A stretch of DNA of 64,000 nucleotides from JBQTII01 sp052387905 (lineage in GTDB: Bacteria > Actinomycetota > Actinomycetes > Sporichthyales > Sporichthyaceae): contig JBQTIR010000010.1 in the NCBI GenBank assembly GCA_052387905.1, forward strand, positions 62,001 through 126,000. Direction: 5' to 3'. The notes below the pieces were generated by a model, which was given only the letters and a program-made list of their open reading frames with translations, had not been told where the DNA came from and searched no databases. The position numbers and the translations under genes were made by a program. Shown piece by piece: positions 35,094-43,710 of the stretch. Position 1 is the first letter of the stretch. Every line of letters starts with the position of its first letter.

Positions 35094-36164
35094 CTAACTG
35101 GCGCAGATCGCGTGCAGGGTCGGCAGGTTGGCGTCCAGCCACGCAAGGCGGGCCCGCTCCATGTCGATCTTGACGTGATCGTTCTCGGACAGGACCTCGC
35201 CCGCGGCGAGGCGTTGGCAGCGGCCCAGGGCTCGCTTGACGCGCTTGGCCTCGATCATCACCCCGATGGCCTCCGCCTCCAGGGCGGTGATCTCACCGGT
35301 CTCGGTGTAGCCCTCGACGAACGCGGCCATCTTCTCGAAATCGAGCGTGACCTTGTGGTCGTCGCGGCCCTTCTCGGTGTACACCTTGCCGATGTCGTGC
35401 AGGGCGGTGGCGATGTCCAGTGCCCGCGGCCCGAAGCGGGCGCTGTCGACGTCGAGGAAGCCCGTCACCACTGAGCCGGTGAACAGCAGACTGCCGCGGC
35501 GGAACCCGCCATGCATGATCGTCTGCGGCAACTGCGCCTCGAGCGCCTCCAGCCGGGCCACGATCGCCTGGCCACGGACCTGCAGGTCCGGTGCGGCCGA
35601 GACGTCCATCGCCTCGAGCTTCTCGCGGATGCCGTCCAGCAGGTCCCGGGTGCCGGGCTCGGGGTCGGTGACCCCGAAGGACTCGACGCCGGCGTGGAAA
35701 CGCGCCAGCTCGCGCCCCATGGTGCGCAGGACCTCGCGCTCGCCGGCGTCCGGTGCCGCGGAGGCCTCGGTGGAGTTGAAGGATGTCCCGGGCAGCGCGA
35801 CGGTGACCATGTAGAGCCGGCCGTCGATCACCTGGATGGGATCGCCGTCGACCCCGGGCACCGGAACGGGCGCCGGAAAGCCATGGGCCCGCAGGGCCGC
35901 CAGCAGCTCGACCTGGAAACGCAGCGCGGCCAGGGTCTTCGAGCGGTAGGAGCGCCGGATGAAGAACGCGCCGTGCCCGGTCGTCAGGGCGGCGTGGTCG
36001 TTCTTGCCGGCCTTCAGCCACAGCACCGAGTCCCAGCCGCCCAGTGGCCAGGCCGCCATCAGCTCGTCCAGGGGGAAGGGGTGCTTGGGTTCGGGGCCGT
36101 CCTGTGACACGTCGGCGACTCGCGTTGCCGCGGCCGAACTCATCTCCTCCACGACGCTGGTCAT
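35094..36164 (-). CDS. Phosphotransferase-fold protein lacking the catalytic Asp (2)
   Basis: 356 residues, a close paralogue of the 34020 gene (shared LPLDEL/LADL start, WLKAGKNDHAALTTGHGAFF, GTSF, FHAGVESF, FLDVDSARFGPRALDI). The catalytic loop reads H218-G-G220-F-R-R-G-S225, so both Asp and Asn of HGDxxxxN are lost while the metal-binding Asp238 region is kept. The stop-start overlaps are ATGA with the gene upstream. The shared H-x-G-x-R-R motif of both paralogues suggests a conserved alternative function rather than decay. Substrate unknown. Confidence 0.8.
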   Translation of the reverse strand: MTSVVEEMSSAAATRVADVSQDGPEPKHPFPLDELMAAWPLGGWDSVLWLKAGKNDHAALTTGHGAFFIRRSYRSKTLAALRFQVELLAALRAHGFPAPVPVPGVDGDPIQVIDGRLYMVTVALPGTSFNSTEASAAPDAGEREVLRTMGRELARFHAGVESFGVTDPEPGTRDLLDGIREKLEAMDVSAAPDLQVRGQAIVARLEALEAQLPQTIMHGGFRRGSLLFTGSVVTGFLDVDSARFGPRALDIATALHDIGKVYTEKGRDDHKVTLDFEKMAAFVEGYTETGEITALEAEAIGVMIEAKRVKRALGRCQRLAAGEVLSENDHVKIDMERARLAWLDANLPTLHAICAS

Positions 36165-37192
36165 GCGAACCGGCCGGCGCGCAGCGACTCGAGCTCGGCG
36201 AGCAGGAACTCGGAGTTGAGGTCCTCATCGGTGCCCAGGTTGCCCTTCTTGACCACCCGGTTGAAGCGGTGCACGAGGTAGCGCGCGTAGTGGAAGCGGA
36301 AGTTGGCCAGGTAGGCATCGCTCCCGGTCTCGCGCACGTAGGCGTCGAGGAAGTCTCGCGTCGCCACGTCGACCGGGGTGACGTCACCGCAGAGCTCGAA
36401 GCAGTCGTTACGCATGCGCTGGATGAACTCCGCGACATCGCGGGCCGGGTCGGCGGGTGCGCTGCGGTCGAGGTCGATCACCGTGACGTGATCGGCGGCG
36501 AGAAAGACGTGCTTGGCCCGGTACTGCCCGGCGCTCTGCACCATCAGGCCATCGATGGTCTCGTGGGTGAAGCCCTCGAGCAGTTTGAGGTTGGCGAGCA
36601 TCGCGTTCAGGTGCTGCGGGAACTCGGCTGCGGACTTGGCCATCCGCTTCCCGAGACTGATCAGTTCGGAGGTCACCAGCAGCGGGTGTGCCTCGCCGAT
36701 GGACAGACCAGAGGAGTGCAGTCGCCCGAGCCAGGCACCGGCTTCACCGATGCCGCGCTGCCACTCGACGCGGTCGATGGCGAACAGCGCCTCGACGTCG
36801 GTGCCGGTGGCGCCTTCGCAGATCAGCATCTTGTGCTCGTCGTACCAGGCGAGCGGCTCGACGCTCTGGTAGCGGCTGCCCTCGCCCAGACCGGCGCCGC
36901 GCAACGCCTGCAGCTTGCGGTAGACCTCAGGGCCGTCCTCGAAGGGGAAGACCTTCGCGAACACCGAGTGCCCGCCGTCGAGCGCGCAGCGCACGGTGGC
37001 GGCGCCACTGCCATCGACCTGGATGACCTCGGTCTCCCAGACCCCACCCTCGGCCGGGGCGCCCTTGTAGTGCGGGCGCACGAACGCGTTCAGGAACTCT
37101 TCGTTCTGGACCTGCTCGCAGCGCTGGGTTTGGCTCTCGTAGATCTCACGTGGCGTCAGTTCCGATGCCGCGGAGGCGATGTCCATGCTCAT
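36161..37192 (-). CDS. Divergent phosphotransferase-fold protein (3)
   Basis: 343 residues. Alignment by eye to the canonical member at 41336 is clear at LMVQSAGQYRAKHVF...VTVIDLDRSAPADPARDVAEF, which corresponds to VPTHGDFQQKNVHV...IVVIDFDRAALAPAARDLGHF. Here His, Asp and Asn of the catalytic loop are Ala221, Gln223 and His228, whereas Asp240 of the metal site is kept. N-lobe strands (VFAKVFPFEDGPEVYRKLQAL) keep the ATP-site Lys80. Start and stop both overlap neighbouring genes (ATGA). Probably a non-catalytic partner or scaffold. Confidence 0.75.
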   Translation of the reverse strand: MSMDIASAASELTPREIYESQTQRCEQVQNEEFLNAFVRPHYKGAPAEGGVWETEVIQVDGSGAATVRCALDGGHSVFAKVFPFEDGPEVYRKLQALRGAGLGEGSRYQSVEPLAWYDEHKMLICEGATGTDVEALFAIDRVEWQRGIGEAGAWLGRLHSSGLSIGEAHPLLVTSELISLGKRMAKSAAEFPQHLNAMLANLKLLEGFTHETIDGLMVQSAGQYRAKHVFLAADHVTVIDLDRSAPADPARDVAEFIQRMRNDCFELCGDVTPVDVATRDFLDAYVRETGSDAYLANFRFHYARYLVHRFNRVVKKGNLGTDEDLNSEFLLAELESLRAGRFA

Positions 37193-39219
37193 GTGTGCTC
37201 CCCGTTGAGGTGGTGGCCGTTCTTGTGGAGGGTGAGGGTGGCGGTGCGTTGGTGGGTCAGGGTGTCGCGGTCGACGCGGTGCTGGGCGAACACTTCGTCG
37301 ATGAGTTGCTTGGGTCGTCCGGAGTCGATGCGGATCAGGCCTTGCAACCGGGCGAGGTCGGCGTAGCGGCCGTCCAATGCGAGGAGCTCGGCGTGCGTGC
37401 CCCGCTCGACCACTCGGCCGGCGTCCAGCACGACGATCTGGTCGGCCCGGAGCACGGCAGAGAGCTGGTGGGAGATGATCACCGTCGTCCGCCCGCTGGT
37501 AACCCGGTTGATCGCGTCCATCACGTCTCGCTCGCAGCGGGCGTCCAGGCCGGTCGTGGGCTCATCGAGGATCAGCAGGCGGCCGTCCCGCAGGACGGCG
37601 CGGGCGATCGAGAGGCGTTGGCGCTGCCCGCCGGAGAGCGTGGCGCCCTTCTCCCCGAGCACGGTGTCGTAACCGTCGGGCAGTTCGCTGATGAACTCGT
37701 GCGCCGCAGCGATCCGGGCGGCGGCCTCGATCTCGGCATCGGTGGCATTGGGGCGGCCGTAGGCGATGTTCTCCCGCACGGTGGTGTGGAAGAGCATGGT
37801 CTGCTGCAGGACCACGGCGAGCTGGTTCTGGTAGGTCTGCAACGCGAAGTCCCGCAGGTCGGTGCCGTCGATGACGACGGAGCCGGAGTCCGGGTCATAC
37901 AGCCGCAGGAGCAGGCCCACCAGGGTGGACTTGCCGGCGCCGGTGGCGCCGACGATGGCCACGGTCTGCCCGGGCGCGACGTCGATGTCGACCTCGCGCA
38001 GGACCGGGGTCTCGGGGTCGTAACCAAAGGTGACCTTGCGCAGCTCGATCCGACCGTTCAGCGGTGGTGCGGCAATGGCGTCCGGCTTGTCGACCACGTC
38101 GGGGACAGCGTTGAGGATCTCGAAGATCTTCTCCGCGCGCACGCTCGCCTTGGCCAGCTTCGCCGGCAGTTTGGCCAGCGAGCGGGCCGGGGAGATGACG
38201 TCGGCGAGGTAGGCGACGATGATGATCAGCTCGCCCGGGGTCAGGGCTCCGGAGAGCACCCGCTGCGCGCCGATCCAGATCAGTCCGGCCAGGGCGATGG
38301 CGGTGACCATGTCCAGCACGACGGTGAACAACCCCGAGACCCGCAGGACCTTCATCTCCTGGCCGAAGTTCTGCCAGGCCCGCACCCGCAGCCGCTCGGC
38401 CTCGTGCGCCTCCAGACCGTAGGCCTTGACCAAGGTCATGGCGGAGAGAGTCTCTTCGGCGAGAGAGGCGATGTCGCCCTCGGACTCGCGGACGTCGGAC
38501 TCAGCCTTCTTGATGCGGGCCTTGAAACGCTGCACCACGAGTACCAGGACCGGGAACAGCGCGAGCATCACCAGACTGAGTTGCCAGTCCAGGAAGAACA
38601 TGATCGACATCATCCCGACGAGCATGAGGATGTTGGCGCCGGCGTCGATGACGGTGACCGTGATGATCGACTGGACCTTGTCCACGTCCGTGGTGAGGCG
38701 GGTGAGGGTGTCCCCGGCCCGGCTCTTGAGGTGGAAGCGCATCGACAGCGATTGCAGGTGCTTGTACATCCGGTAGCGCACGCTGGTCGAGACCGACTCC
38801 CCGAGGCCGGTGAGGACGTACTCGCGGGCGAAGGTGAGCAGGGAATTCACCAGCGTGATCATCGCGATGGCCAGCACGACCAGCAGCAGCGTCTGCTGCA
38901 CGTCCGCGCCACCTGCTGCGCTGGTGGCCTCCGGGGCGCCGGGCGCCGACTCGGTGAGCAGCACATCGTCGAACAGGTACTTCAACGGCCACGGCTTGAG
39001 CAGACCCACGGCGGTGGCCACCACGACCAGCACGATCGAGGCGATGAAGAGCCGCCGATGCGCCACCAGGTGCGGGCGGAACATCCGGTAGATGTCCCGC
39101 AGCGGAACCCCGCCGAGCTTGGACTTGCGCGGTTTCTCGGCCGTGGCTGCTGCCTCGGTGGTAGTCACTACGTCCCCCGTGCTCGTGGTGTCGTCGATGG
39201 TCGCCTCGGACGAGCTCAC
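37189..39219 (-). CDS. ABC exporter, fused permease-ATPase
   Basis: 676 residues from GTG 39219, which overlaps the GH57 stop (GTGA); the frame extends further up only inside that gene. An N-terminal cytoplasmic tail of ~40 residues precedes six predicted membrane helices (first IASIVLVVVATAVGLLKPW; also LLLVVLAIAMITLVNSLL and ANILMLVGMMSIMFFLDWQL). The ATPase domain has Walker A GATGAGKST, Q-loop VVLQQTMLF, signature LSGGQRQRLS, Walker B LLILDEP and the H-loop IISHQ. It is a type IV (MsbA/LmrA-like) half-transporter that would act as a homodimer, probably exporting the product of this cluster. Confidence 0.93.
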   Translation of the reverse strand: MSSSEATIDDTTSTGDVVTTTEAAATAEKPRKSKLGGVPLRDIYRMFRPHLVAHRRLFIASIVLVVVATAVGLLKPWPLKYLFDDVLLTESAPGAPEATSAAGGADVQQTLLLVVLAIAMITLVNSLLTFAREYVLTGLGESVSTSVRYRMYKHLQSLSMRFHLKSRAGDTLTRLTTDVDKVQSIITVTVIDAGANILMLVGMMSIMFFLDWQLSLVMLALFPVLVLVVQRFKARIKKAESDVRESEGDIASLAEETLSAMTLVKAYGLEAHEAERLRVRAWQNFGQEMKVLRVSGLFTVVLDMVTAIALAGLIWIGAQRVLSGALTPGELIIIVAYLADVISPARSLAKLPAKLAKASVRAEKIFEILNAVPDVVDKPDAIAAPPLNGRIELRKVTFGYDPETPVLREVDIDVAPGQTVAIVGATGAGKSTLVGLLLRLYDPDSGSVVIDGTDLRDFALQTYQNQLAVVLQQTMLFHTTVRENIAYGRPNATDAEIEAAARIAAAHEFISELPDGYDTVLGEKGATLSGGQRQRLSIARAVLRDGRLLILDEPTTGLDARCERDVMDAINRVTSGRTTVIISHQLSAVLRADQIVVLDAGRVVERGTHAELLALDGRYADLARLQGLIRIDSGRPKQLIDEVFAQHRVDRDTLTHQRTATLTLHKNGHHLNGEHT

Positions 39220-41345
39220 CCGGCCACCGAAGCCAGTCCGTCGTCGGTGCCCGTGGCGGGCAGGGCCTCTGCCGCCGACGAGGCCGCGGCATCGGGCACG
39301 GTGGTGCTGACCAGCACCGGGCGACGCCAGATGTCGTAGGCCGCATGCACGGTGGCGGCGTCGTGGGCCCGCAGCGTGAGCGCGAACGATCCCCAGGCCG
39401 ACAGGCGCAGGACGCCCGCGTGGCCGGCGGCCGGTTCGACCGGGCGGTCCCACAGCGCTGGCTGCGCCGCCGCGATGTCGATCCAGACCACGGTCTGGGC
39501 GGCCGCGTAGCCGCGGCGTTCGGGGCGCTCGTCGGGCAGGTAGGCCAGCGCGGGAGCACCCTCGCGGATCAGGTGCAGGTAGTCCGGGCTCAGCGCGAAC
39601 TCCACCCCGACCCGTCCGCAACCGGGCGGCAGGTCGTAGGCGACCTCGAGCGAGGGTTCCCCGCTCGGCAGACGCAGGGTCTTGCGCAGCCCGTTCAGCC
39701 TGCTGCCGTGGGTCGTGTTGACCAGCACCAGGCGGGCGCCGTCGGAGTCGACGCACAGGTCCGCCACCGTGTAGGAGTCGTTCTCCGCGCCGACGTCGGC
39801 GAGCGCACCGGGATGGTTGCGGGGGATGTCCATGAACCGGTGGGGTTCTTCCTGCCAGTTCCAGTCATCTGCCGGGTTGCCCACCACGACGCGGCCACCG
39901 GGCTGGGTCAGGTCCGCGGCGAGGACAACGCGTCCGCCGTAGCGAGGACTGACCACCACGAACAGGGCGCTGTTGCACAGCACGACCTCGTCGTGACCGT
40001 CGCCGTCGACGTCGCACAGGCGCGCGATCATGCCGGCGCCGGTTCCCGCGCCGACCCGGTCGGCGTAGGCCGCAGCCAGGGCGAGCAGGTGGGCCTCGCG
40101 GACGTGGTTCGCGGTGGCTTTCGCCCAGGGAGCGGGCCGGTGGCGGCCGTGCTCGTCGGGCTCCTGCCACCCGGTCTCGTAGGCGCTGACCATGAGCTGG
40201 TGCCAGGCGGTGTCCCAGAGCCCGTCGGGGGTGGGGTCGGCCGGCCCGGCGAGCAGGAGGGCTTCGACGGTCTCCAGTTCGGCGCGGTACGGGGCCCACT
40301 CGGCGTGGTCCCAGAAGCCTTCGTAGTTCTCGCCGGCGCCCTGCTGGGTGACGAGCTCGTAGAAGGCGCCCGGGTCCACCGTGCGGACGACGTCGACCTC
40401 GCGGCCGGCCAGCCAGCGGCTGGGCAGTTCCACGGTGATGTCGGGATCGGCGGCCAGCGCGGCCAGCGTGGCGGCGTAGGGCGCCATCGACTGCTCGCGC
40501 CAGGGCCGTGGTGCCCACAGGCCGATCCCGGCGCTGCGCTCGGCGTCGTCGCCGAAGACCAGCACGGAGTTCTCTCCGCCGGCACGGGCGGCCTCGACCA
40601 GGTGGCCGAGCTGGGTGGCCTGCTCCGGGGTACTCATCGGCACGATGTAGCGCAGCTCCGAGGACATCGGAAGTACCGTCAGATTCTCCGCGCCGCCGAG
40701 CCGGTACGGGCGCAGGTGGCGGCCGTCCCCGCCGGGCAGCACCCGGTCGGCGAACGGGTCGCGTCCCGCGCAGGCGGCGAACGGCGCGCTGTCGGCGTCG
40801 AATGCGGCCCGGCTGTACTCGCCGTCGACACCGTGCGTGCGGTAGGAGTGACGGTCATCGAGCAGGATCGTCGTGTAGCCACCGTTGGGCAGGCGCGGGT
40901 CGGAGACGACGTCGGCGAGGTGGCCGGTGTTCCAGACCCGTTCGGGAACCCACATCGTGCGGACGAGCTCGGGGTCGACCCCGTAGTGCCGGTGGAACAG
41001 GCGCAACGTCTCGGTGAGCTGGCGACGGTTGTGCTCCGGGGAGAACAGCGGCATCACGTTCTGGGCGTAGGCGCTGCCCACCAGCTCGAGGATTCCCTCC
41101 TCGTACGCGCGACGGACCAGCGCGGCGAAGGCCGGCACGTGCCAGTTCATCGCGCTGGTCAGCGTTCCGCTGATGTGCAGAGCGAGCGGAACGCGCGTGG
41201 CGAGATGTTCGGTGATCAGTGCCGACAGGGCCCGGTGCAGTTCGTAGACGTCTTCACGACTGTCGTAGCCGGCCGCGATCAGGTGTTGGTGCGCGTGCTG
41301 AACCAGGATCAGCGGCACCGGTGCCTGGGTAGGGTTCATCGACAT
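39216..41345 (-). CDS. GH57-like glycoside hydrolase / glucanotransferase
   Basis: 709 residues from ATG 41345 (ATG 41339, overlapping the upstream stop, is possible). GH57 landmarks: LALHISGTLTSAMNWHVPAF, ELVGSAYAQNVMPLF, MWVPERVW with Glu135 in the position of the 4-alpha-glucanotransferase nucleophile, and VLVFGDDAERSAGIGLW with Asp266/267 as acid/base candidate. The remaining ~400 residues form a beta-rich C-terminal half with an FG-GAP-like stretch (CDVDGDGHDEVVLCNSALFVVVSP). No signal peptide is present, so it acts inside the cell. It may build or trim an alpha-glucan or glycosylated metabolite for the exporter next door. Confidence 0.85.
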   Translation of the reverse strand: MSMNPTQAPVPLILVQHAHQHLIAAGYDSREDVYELHRALSALITEHLATRVPLALHISGTLTSAMNWHVPAFAALVRRAYEEGILELVGSAYAQNVMPLFSPEHNRRQLTETLRLFHRHYGVDPELVRTMWVPERVWNTGHLADVVSDPRLPNGGYTTILLDDRHSYRTHGVDGEYSRAAFDADSAPFAACAGRDPFADRVLPGGDGRHLRPYRLGGAENLTVLPMSSELRYIVPMSTPEQATQLGHLVEAARAGGENSVLVFGDDAERSAGIGLWAPRPWREQSMAPYAATLAALAADPDITVELPSRWLAGREVDVVRTVDPGAFYELVTQQGAGENYEGFWDHAEWAPYRAELETVEALLLAGPADPTPDGLWDTAWHQLMVSAYETGWQEPDEHGRHRPAPWAKATANHVREAHLLALAAAYADRVGAGTGAGMIARLCDVDGDGHDEVVLCNSALFVVVSPRYGGRVVLAADLTQPGGRVVVGNPADDWNWQEEPHRFMDIPRNHPGALADVGAENDSYTVADLCVDSDGARLVLVNTTHGSRLNGLRKTLRLPSGEPSLEVAYDLPPGCGRVGVEFALSPDYLHLIREGAPALAYLPDERPERRGYAAAQTVVWIDIAAAQPALWDRPVEPAAGHAGVLRLSAWGSFALTLRAHDAATVHAAYDIWRRPVLVSTTVPDAAASSAAEALPATGTDDGLASVAG

Positions 41346-42340
41346 GGTGCCGTCGCCGCCTCATCGAGCCAGCGCACGCACTCCGCGACCCAGGCCGCGG
41401 TGAAGCTGTCGTCGCGCATCGGGCGCACGACCAGGCGGTAGAACAGCACCTCCAAGAAGGTGCGCGCCACGTAGGCGGGCATTGCGGCGACAGCGTCCGG
41501 GGACCCGCCGCCGGCGAGGTAGCCCTCGATCAGGCTCGTGGTGTGGGCGTGCGCGGAATGGAAGTCGGCGCCGGCGGCTGCCGCCATGGTCAGGTTCTGG
41601 CCGACGAAGTGCCCGAGATCGCGGGCGGCCGGGGCGAGCGCGGCCCGGTCGAAGTCGATCACCACGATGCGCTCGTCGTCGACGTGCACGTTCTTCTGCT
41701 GGAAGTCACCGTGGGTGGGGACCAGCGGTCCGTTGCCGGCGGCGGCGAGGAGTGGGGCCAGTTCGCTCTGGATGCGGCGCAGCTCCCAGGCGAGAGCGGG
41801 CTTGGTCTCCACCATGCCGGCGACGTACTTCTCGGCTTTGATGGTCTCGAAGTCGGCAGCCAGCGGGGCGAGGTCGGTGCCGGTGACGGCGTGCAGCCGG
41901 GCCAGCCAGATGCCGGTGCGGAAGACGTCGTTGGCGGCGGAGCATGAGTCCACGCGGTCGTGCAGGGTCTGCTTGGGTGCCTCGGACTGCAGGAGCAGAC
42001 GGCGCTCGGGCAGGTAACCCAGGGATCGCGGAACGTCGAAGGCACCGCCGAAGCCGTGGGCCTGCAGGTGCGTCAGCAGGGCGTGTGCGGCGGCGCCGTC
42101 GCCCTTGTTGTAGACCTTGCCCACGACCGAGGTCTTCACCGTTCCGGCCGCGCCGTGGTCGACGATGTCCCAGCGGACCACCGGGCGCGACCTGGAGGCG
42201 TGCAGGATCACGCCGTCGACGCTCCGCAGGGAGCCGGCCGCGGGGCCGGGCAGCGCCGGGACGTCAGCGAGGACTGCGGCGGCGATGGCCGCACGTTCCT
42301 CGCGGGGGGACGTGACCTGGCTCAGGGGCGCGATGCTCAA
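41336..42340 (-). CDS. Phosphotransferase-fold kinase, canonical active site
   Basis: 334 residues from TTG 42340, with GAGG about six bases upstream. The catalytic loop is intact: H210-G-D212-F-Q-Q-K-N217, followed by the metal site VVIDFD (Asp229). The N-lobe contains VVGKVYNKGD with the ATP Lys75. The family phosphorylates small hydroxylated molecules (sugars, choline, aminoglycosides); maltokinase Pep2/Mak and homoserine kinase II are relatives. It is the first gene of the operon and the only kinase of the four with a full active site. Placement beside GH57 suggests a sugar substrate (inference). Confidence 0.85.
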   Translation of the reverse strand: MSIAPLSQVTSPREERAAIAAAVLADVPALPGPAAGSLRSVDGVILHASRSRPVVRWDIVDHGAAGTVKTSVVGKVYNKGDGAAAHALLTHLQAHGFGGAFDVPRSLGYLPERRLLLQSEAPKQTLHDRVDSCSAANDVFRTGIWLARLHAVTGTDLAPLAADFETIKAEKYVAGMVETKPALAWELRRIQSELAPLLAAAGNGPLVPTHGDFQQKNVHVDDERIVVIDFDRAALAPAARDLGHFVGQNLTMAAAAGADFHSAHAHTTSLIEGYLAGGGSPDAVAAMPAYVARTFLEVLFYRLVVRPMRDDSFTAAWVAECVRWLDEAATAPCR

Positions 42341-42909
42341 AGTCGACCTCGGGTGATCCGCAGCGAAACCGAACCTTGCGCCGACCGGAACGCCTCTCGT
42401 GGGGGACGGCTCAGCGCACTGAACTGAACCCCGTTAAGACTGCGTTCACCATCGGAGCGGTGGTCGTTATGCCAGGTGGCATGTTGTCTTAAGCTGAAGT
42501 TAACCCGAGATCCTGGTGTTCACGCTCAGTAATGTCAATCCGTTACCGACTATTAGGAGAATCAAAGGTTAAGATCAACTAGTCCTACGCTGGCAAACCA
42601 GAACCAACAGGGGCGTACCCCCCGCGCTTTTAGGCCGGGACGACGGAGAGGACCCCCGGTCTTCCGCTGATCTGCAGCAAGCGATCCCGAGGCGGCCGGC
42701 CATCCCGTCGGGCCGTGCCGAACACCTAGGACCTGCGCGGTCGGACGATGCTCGTCACGGGCGGTGCATGGGGGTGCCCTCGTGCGCGACCACCTCGGGC
42801 ACCTCGACAGCTCGGCGGTTATCCACAACCTGCGAAACCCAGCAGCACTGTCCACAGTTGTCTGCTGGCGCCTGATTGCCGCCTCTCAAGTCGGCCAGGC
42901 TCAGCGCCG
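42341..42909. other. 569-nt divergent intergenic region
   Basis: Between the phosphotransferase operon (leftward) and the prepilin peptidase (rightward). It holds the leftward promoter and leader palindrome, an AT-rich core (about 42420-42600) and, nearer the peptidase, two DnaA-box-like nonamers in the same orientation: TTATCCACA (42819-42827) and CTGTCCACA (42848-42856). I recognise no tRNA, riboswitch or other structured RNA in it. Confidence 0.5.
42510..42538 (-). promoter_or_regulatory. Promoter of the phosphotransferase/GH57/ABC operon
   Basis: On the minus strand TTGACA (plus 42533-42538) and CAGGAT (plus 42510-42515) are spaced 17 nt. The start of transcription would fall near 42503, leaving a ~160-nt leader before TTG 42340. 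The leader contains the palindrome ATGCCA-GG-TGGCAT (42469-42482), a possible operator. Confidence 0.5.
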
Positions 42910-43701
42910 ATGACTTCGGATGTGGTGCTCCTGCCGTTGCTGGCCGTGCTCGGGCTGAGCGTCGGTTCCTTCCTCAACGTCGTCGTGCACCGGGTGCCGC
43001 TCGGGATCTCGGTCAACCGGCCGCGCTCGGCCTGTCCCGGGTGCGGCCATGCCGTGCGGGTCCGCGACAACATCCCGGTGCTGTCGTGGCTGTTGCTGCG
43101 CGCGCGGTGCCGTGACTGCGAGGCCCCGATCTCGGTGCGGTATCCGGTGGTGGAACTGGCCACGGCCGCCGCGTTCGTCGCAGTCGGGGTGCGGTTCGCC
43201 GGGGACGCCCACCTGCCGGCGTTCCTCTACCTCGCCGCGGTCGGCCTGGCGCTTGCGTTGATCGACCTGGAGCATCAGCGGCTGCCGTTCCTGCTCACCG
43301 TCCCGGCCATCGCCATCACGGTCGGCTTGCTCACCCTTGCCGCGGTGATCGACGGCGCGGAACCGGTGCCGGTCGCCGCGCTGTCAGCACTGATGTGGCT
43401 CGCCCTGTTCGGGGGGTTGTGGTTCTTCACCGGTGGCCGGGGCATGGGTTTCGGGGACGTCGTGCTCGCCCCGACACTCGGTCTGGCGCTGGGCTGGCTG
43501 GGGTGGGGCCCGAGCCTGGTGGGCCTGCTCGCCGCTTTCGCCACCGGCTCCGTCGTCGGCGTCACGCTGGTGGCCACCAACCGCGTGGCGCGTCGTCACG
43601 CCATTCCCTTCGGGCCCTTCATGATCGTCGGCGCGGCGATCGGGGTGTTCGCCGGCGCCGAGATCTGGTCGGGTTACCTCGCGATGAGTGGGCTGGGCTG
43701 A
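42910..43701 (+). CDS. Prepilin peptidase (A24 family)
   Basis: 263 residues from ATG 42910, chosen at the beginning of the first hydrophobic helix; the upstream frame is intergenic. N-terminal membrane helix (LLPLLAVLGLSVGSFLNVVV), then the zinc-type cytoplasmic loop CPGCGHAVRVRDNIPVLSWLL...CRDCEAPISVRYP with four Cys, followed by further membrane helices. The catalytic aspartates lie in ALIDLEHQRLP and GMGFGDVVLAP (GxGD). It cleaves and may methylate type IV prepilin leaders at the membrane. No pilin genes are in the window. It converges on an acyl-CoA dehydrogenase gene 9 nt away. Confidence 0.92.
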   Translation: MTSDVVLLPLLAVLGLSVGSFLNVVVHRVPLGISVNRPRSACPGCGHAVRVRDNIPVLSWLLLRARCRDCEAPISVRYPVVELATAAAFVAVGVRFAGDAHLPAFLYLAAVGLALALIDLEHQRLPFLLTVPAIAITVGLLTLAAVIDGAEPVPVAALSALMWLALFGGLWFFTGGRGMGFGDVVLAPTLGLALGWLGWGPSLVGLLAAFATGSVVGVTLVATNRVARRHAIPFGPFMIVGAAIGVFAGAEIWSGYLAMSGLG

Positions 43702-43710
43702 GCGAGGACC

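Noticed and set aside
34020..42340. Aminoglycoside resistance cluster
   Set aside because: The phosphotransferase fold is shared by many sugar and choline kinases; three of the four members lack catalytic residues and the context is a GH57 enzyme, so resistance is not supported.
42540..42780. Structured RNA or riboswitch before the prepilin peptidase
   Set aside because: Several GC-rich inverted segments are present, but none matches SRP, tmRNA, RNase P or a riboswitch core that I can recognise.
42819..42856. Replication origin
   Set aside because: Only two DnaA-like boxes and none of dnaA, dnaN, gyrB, rpmH or parAB nearby.
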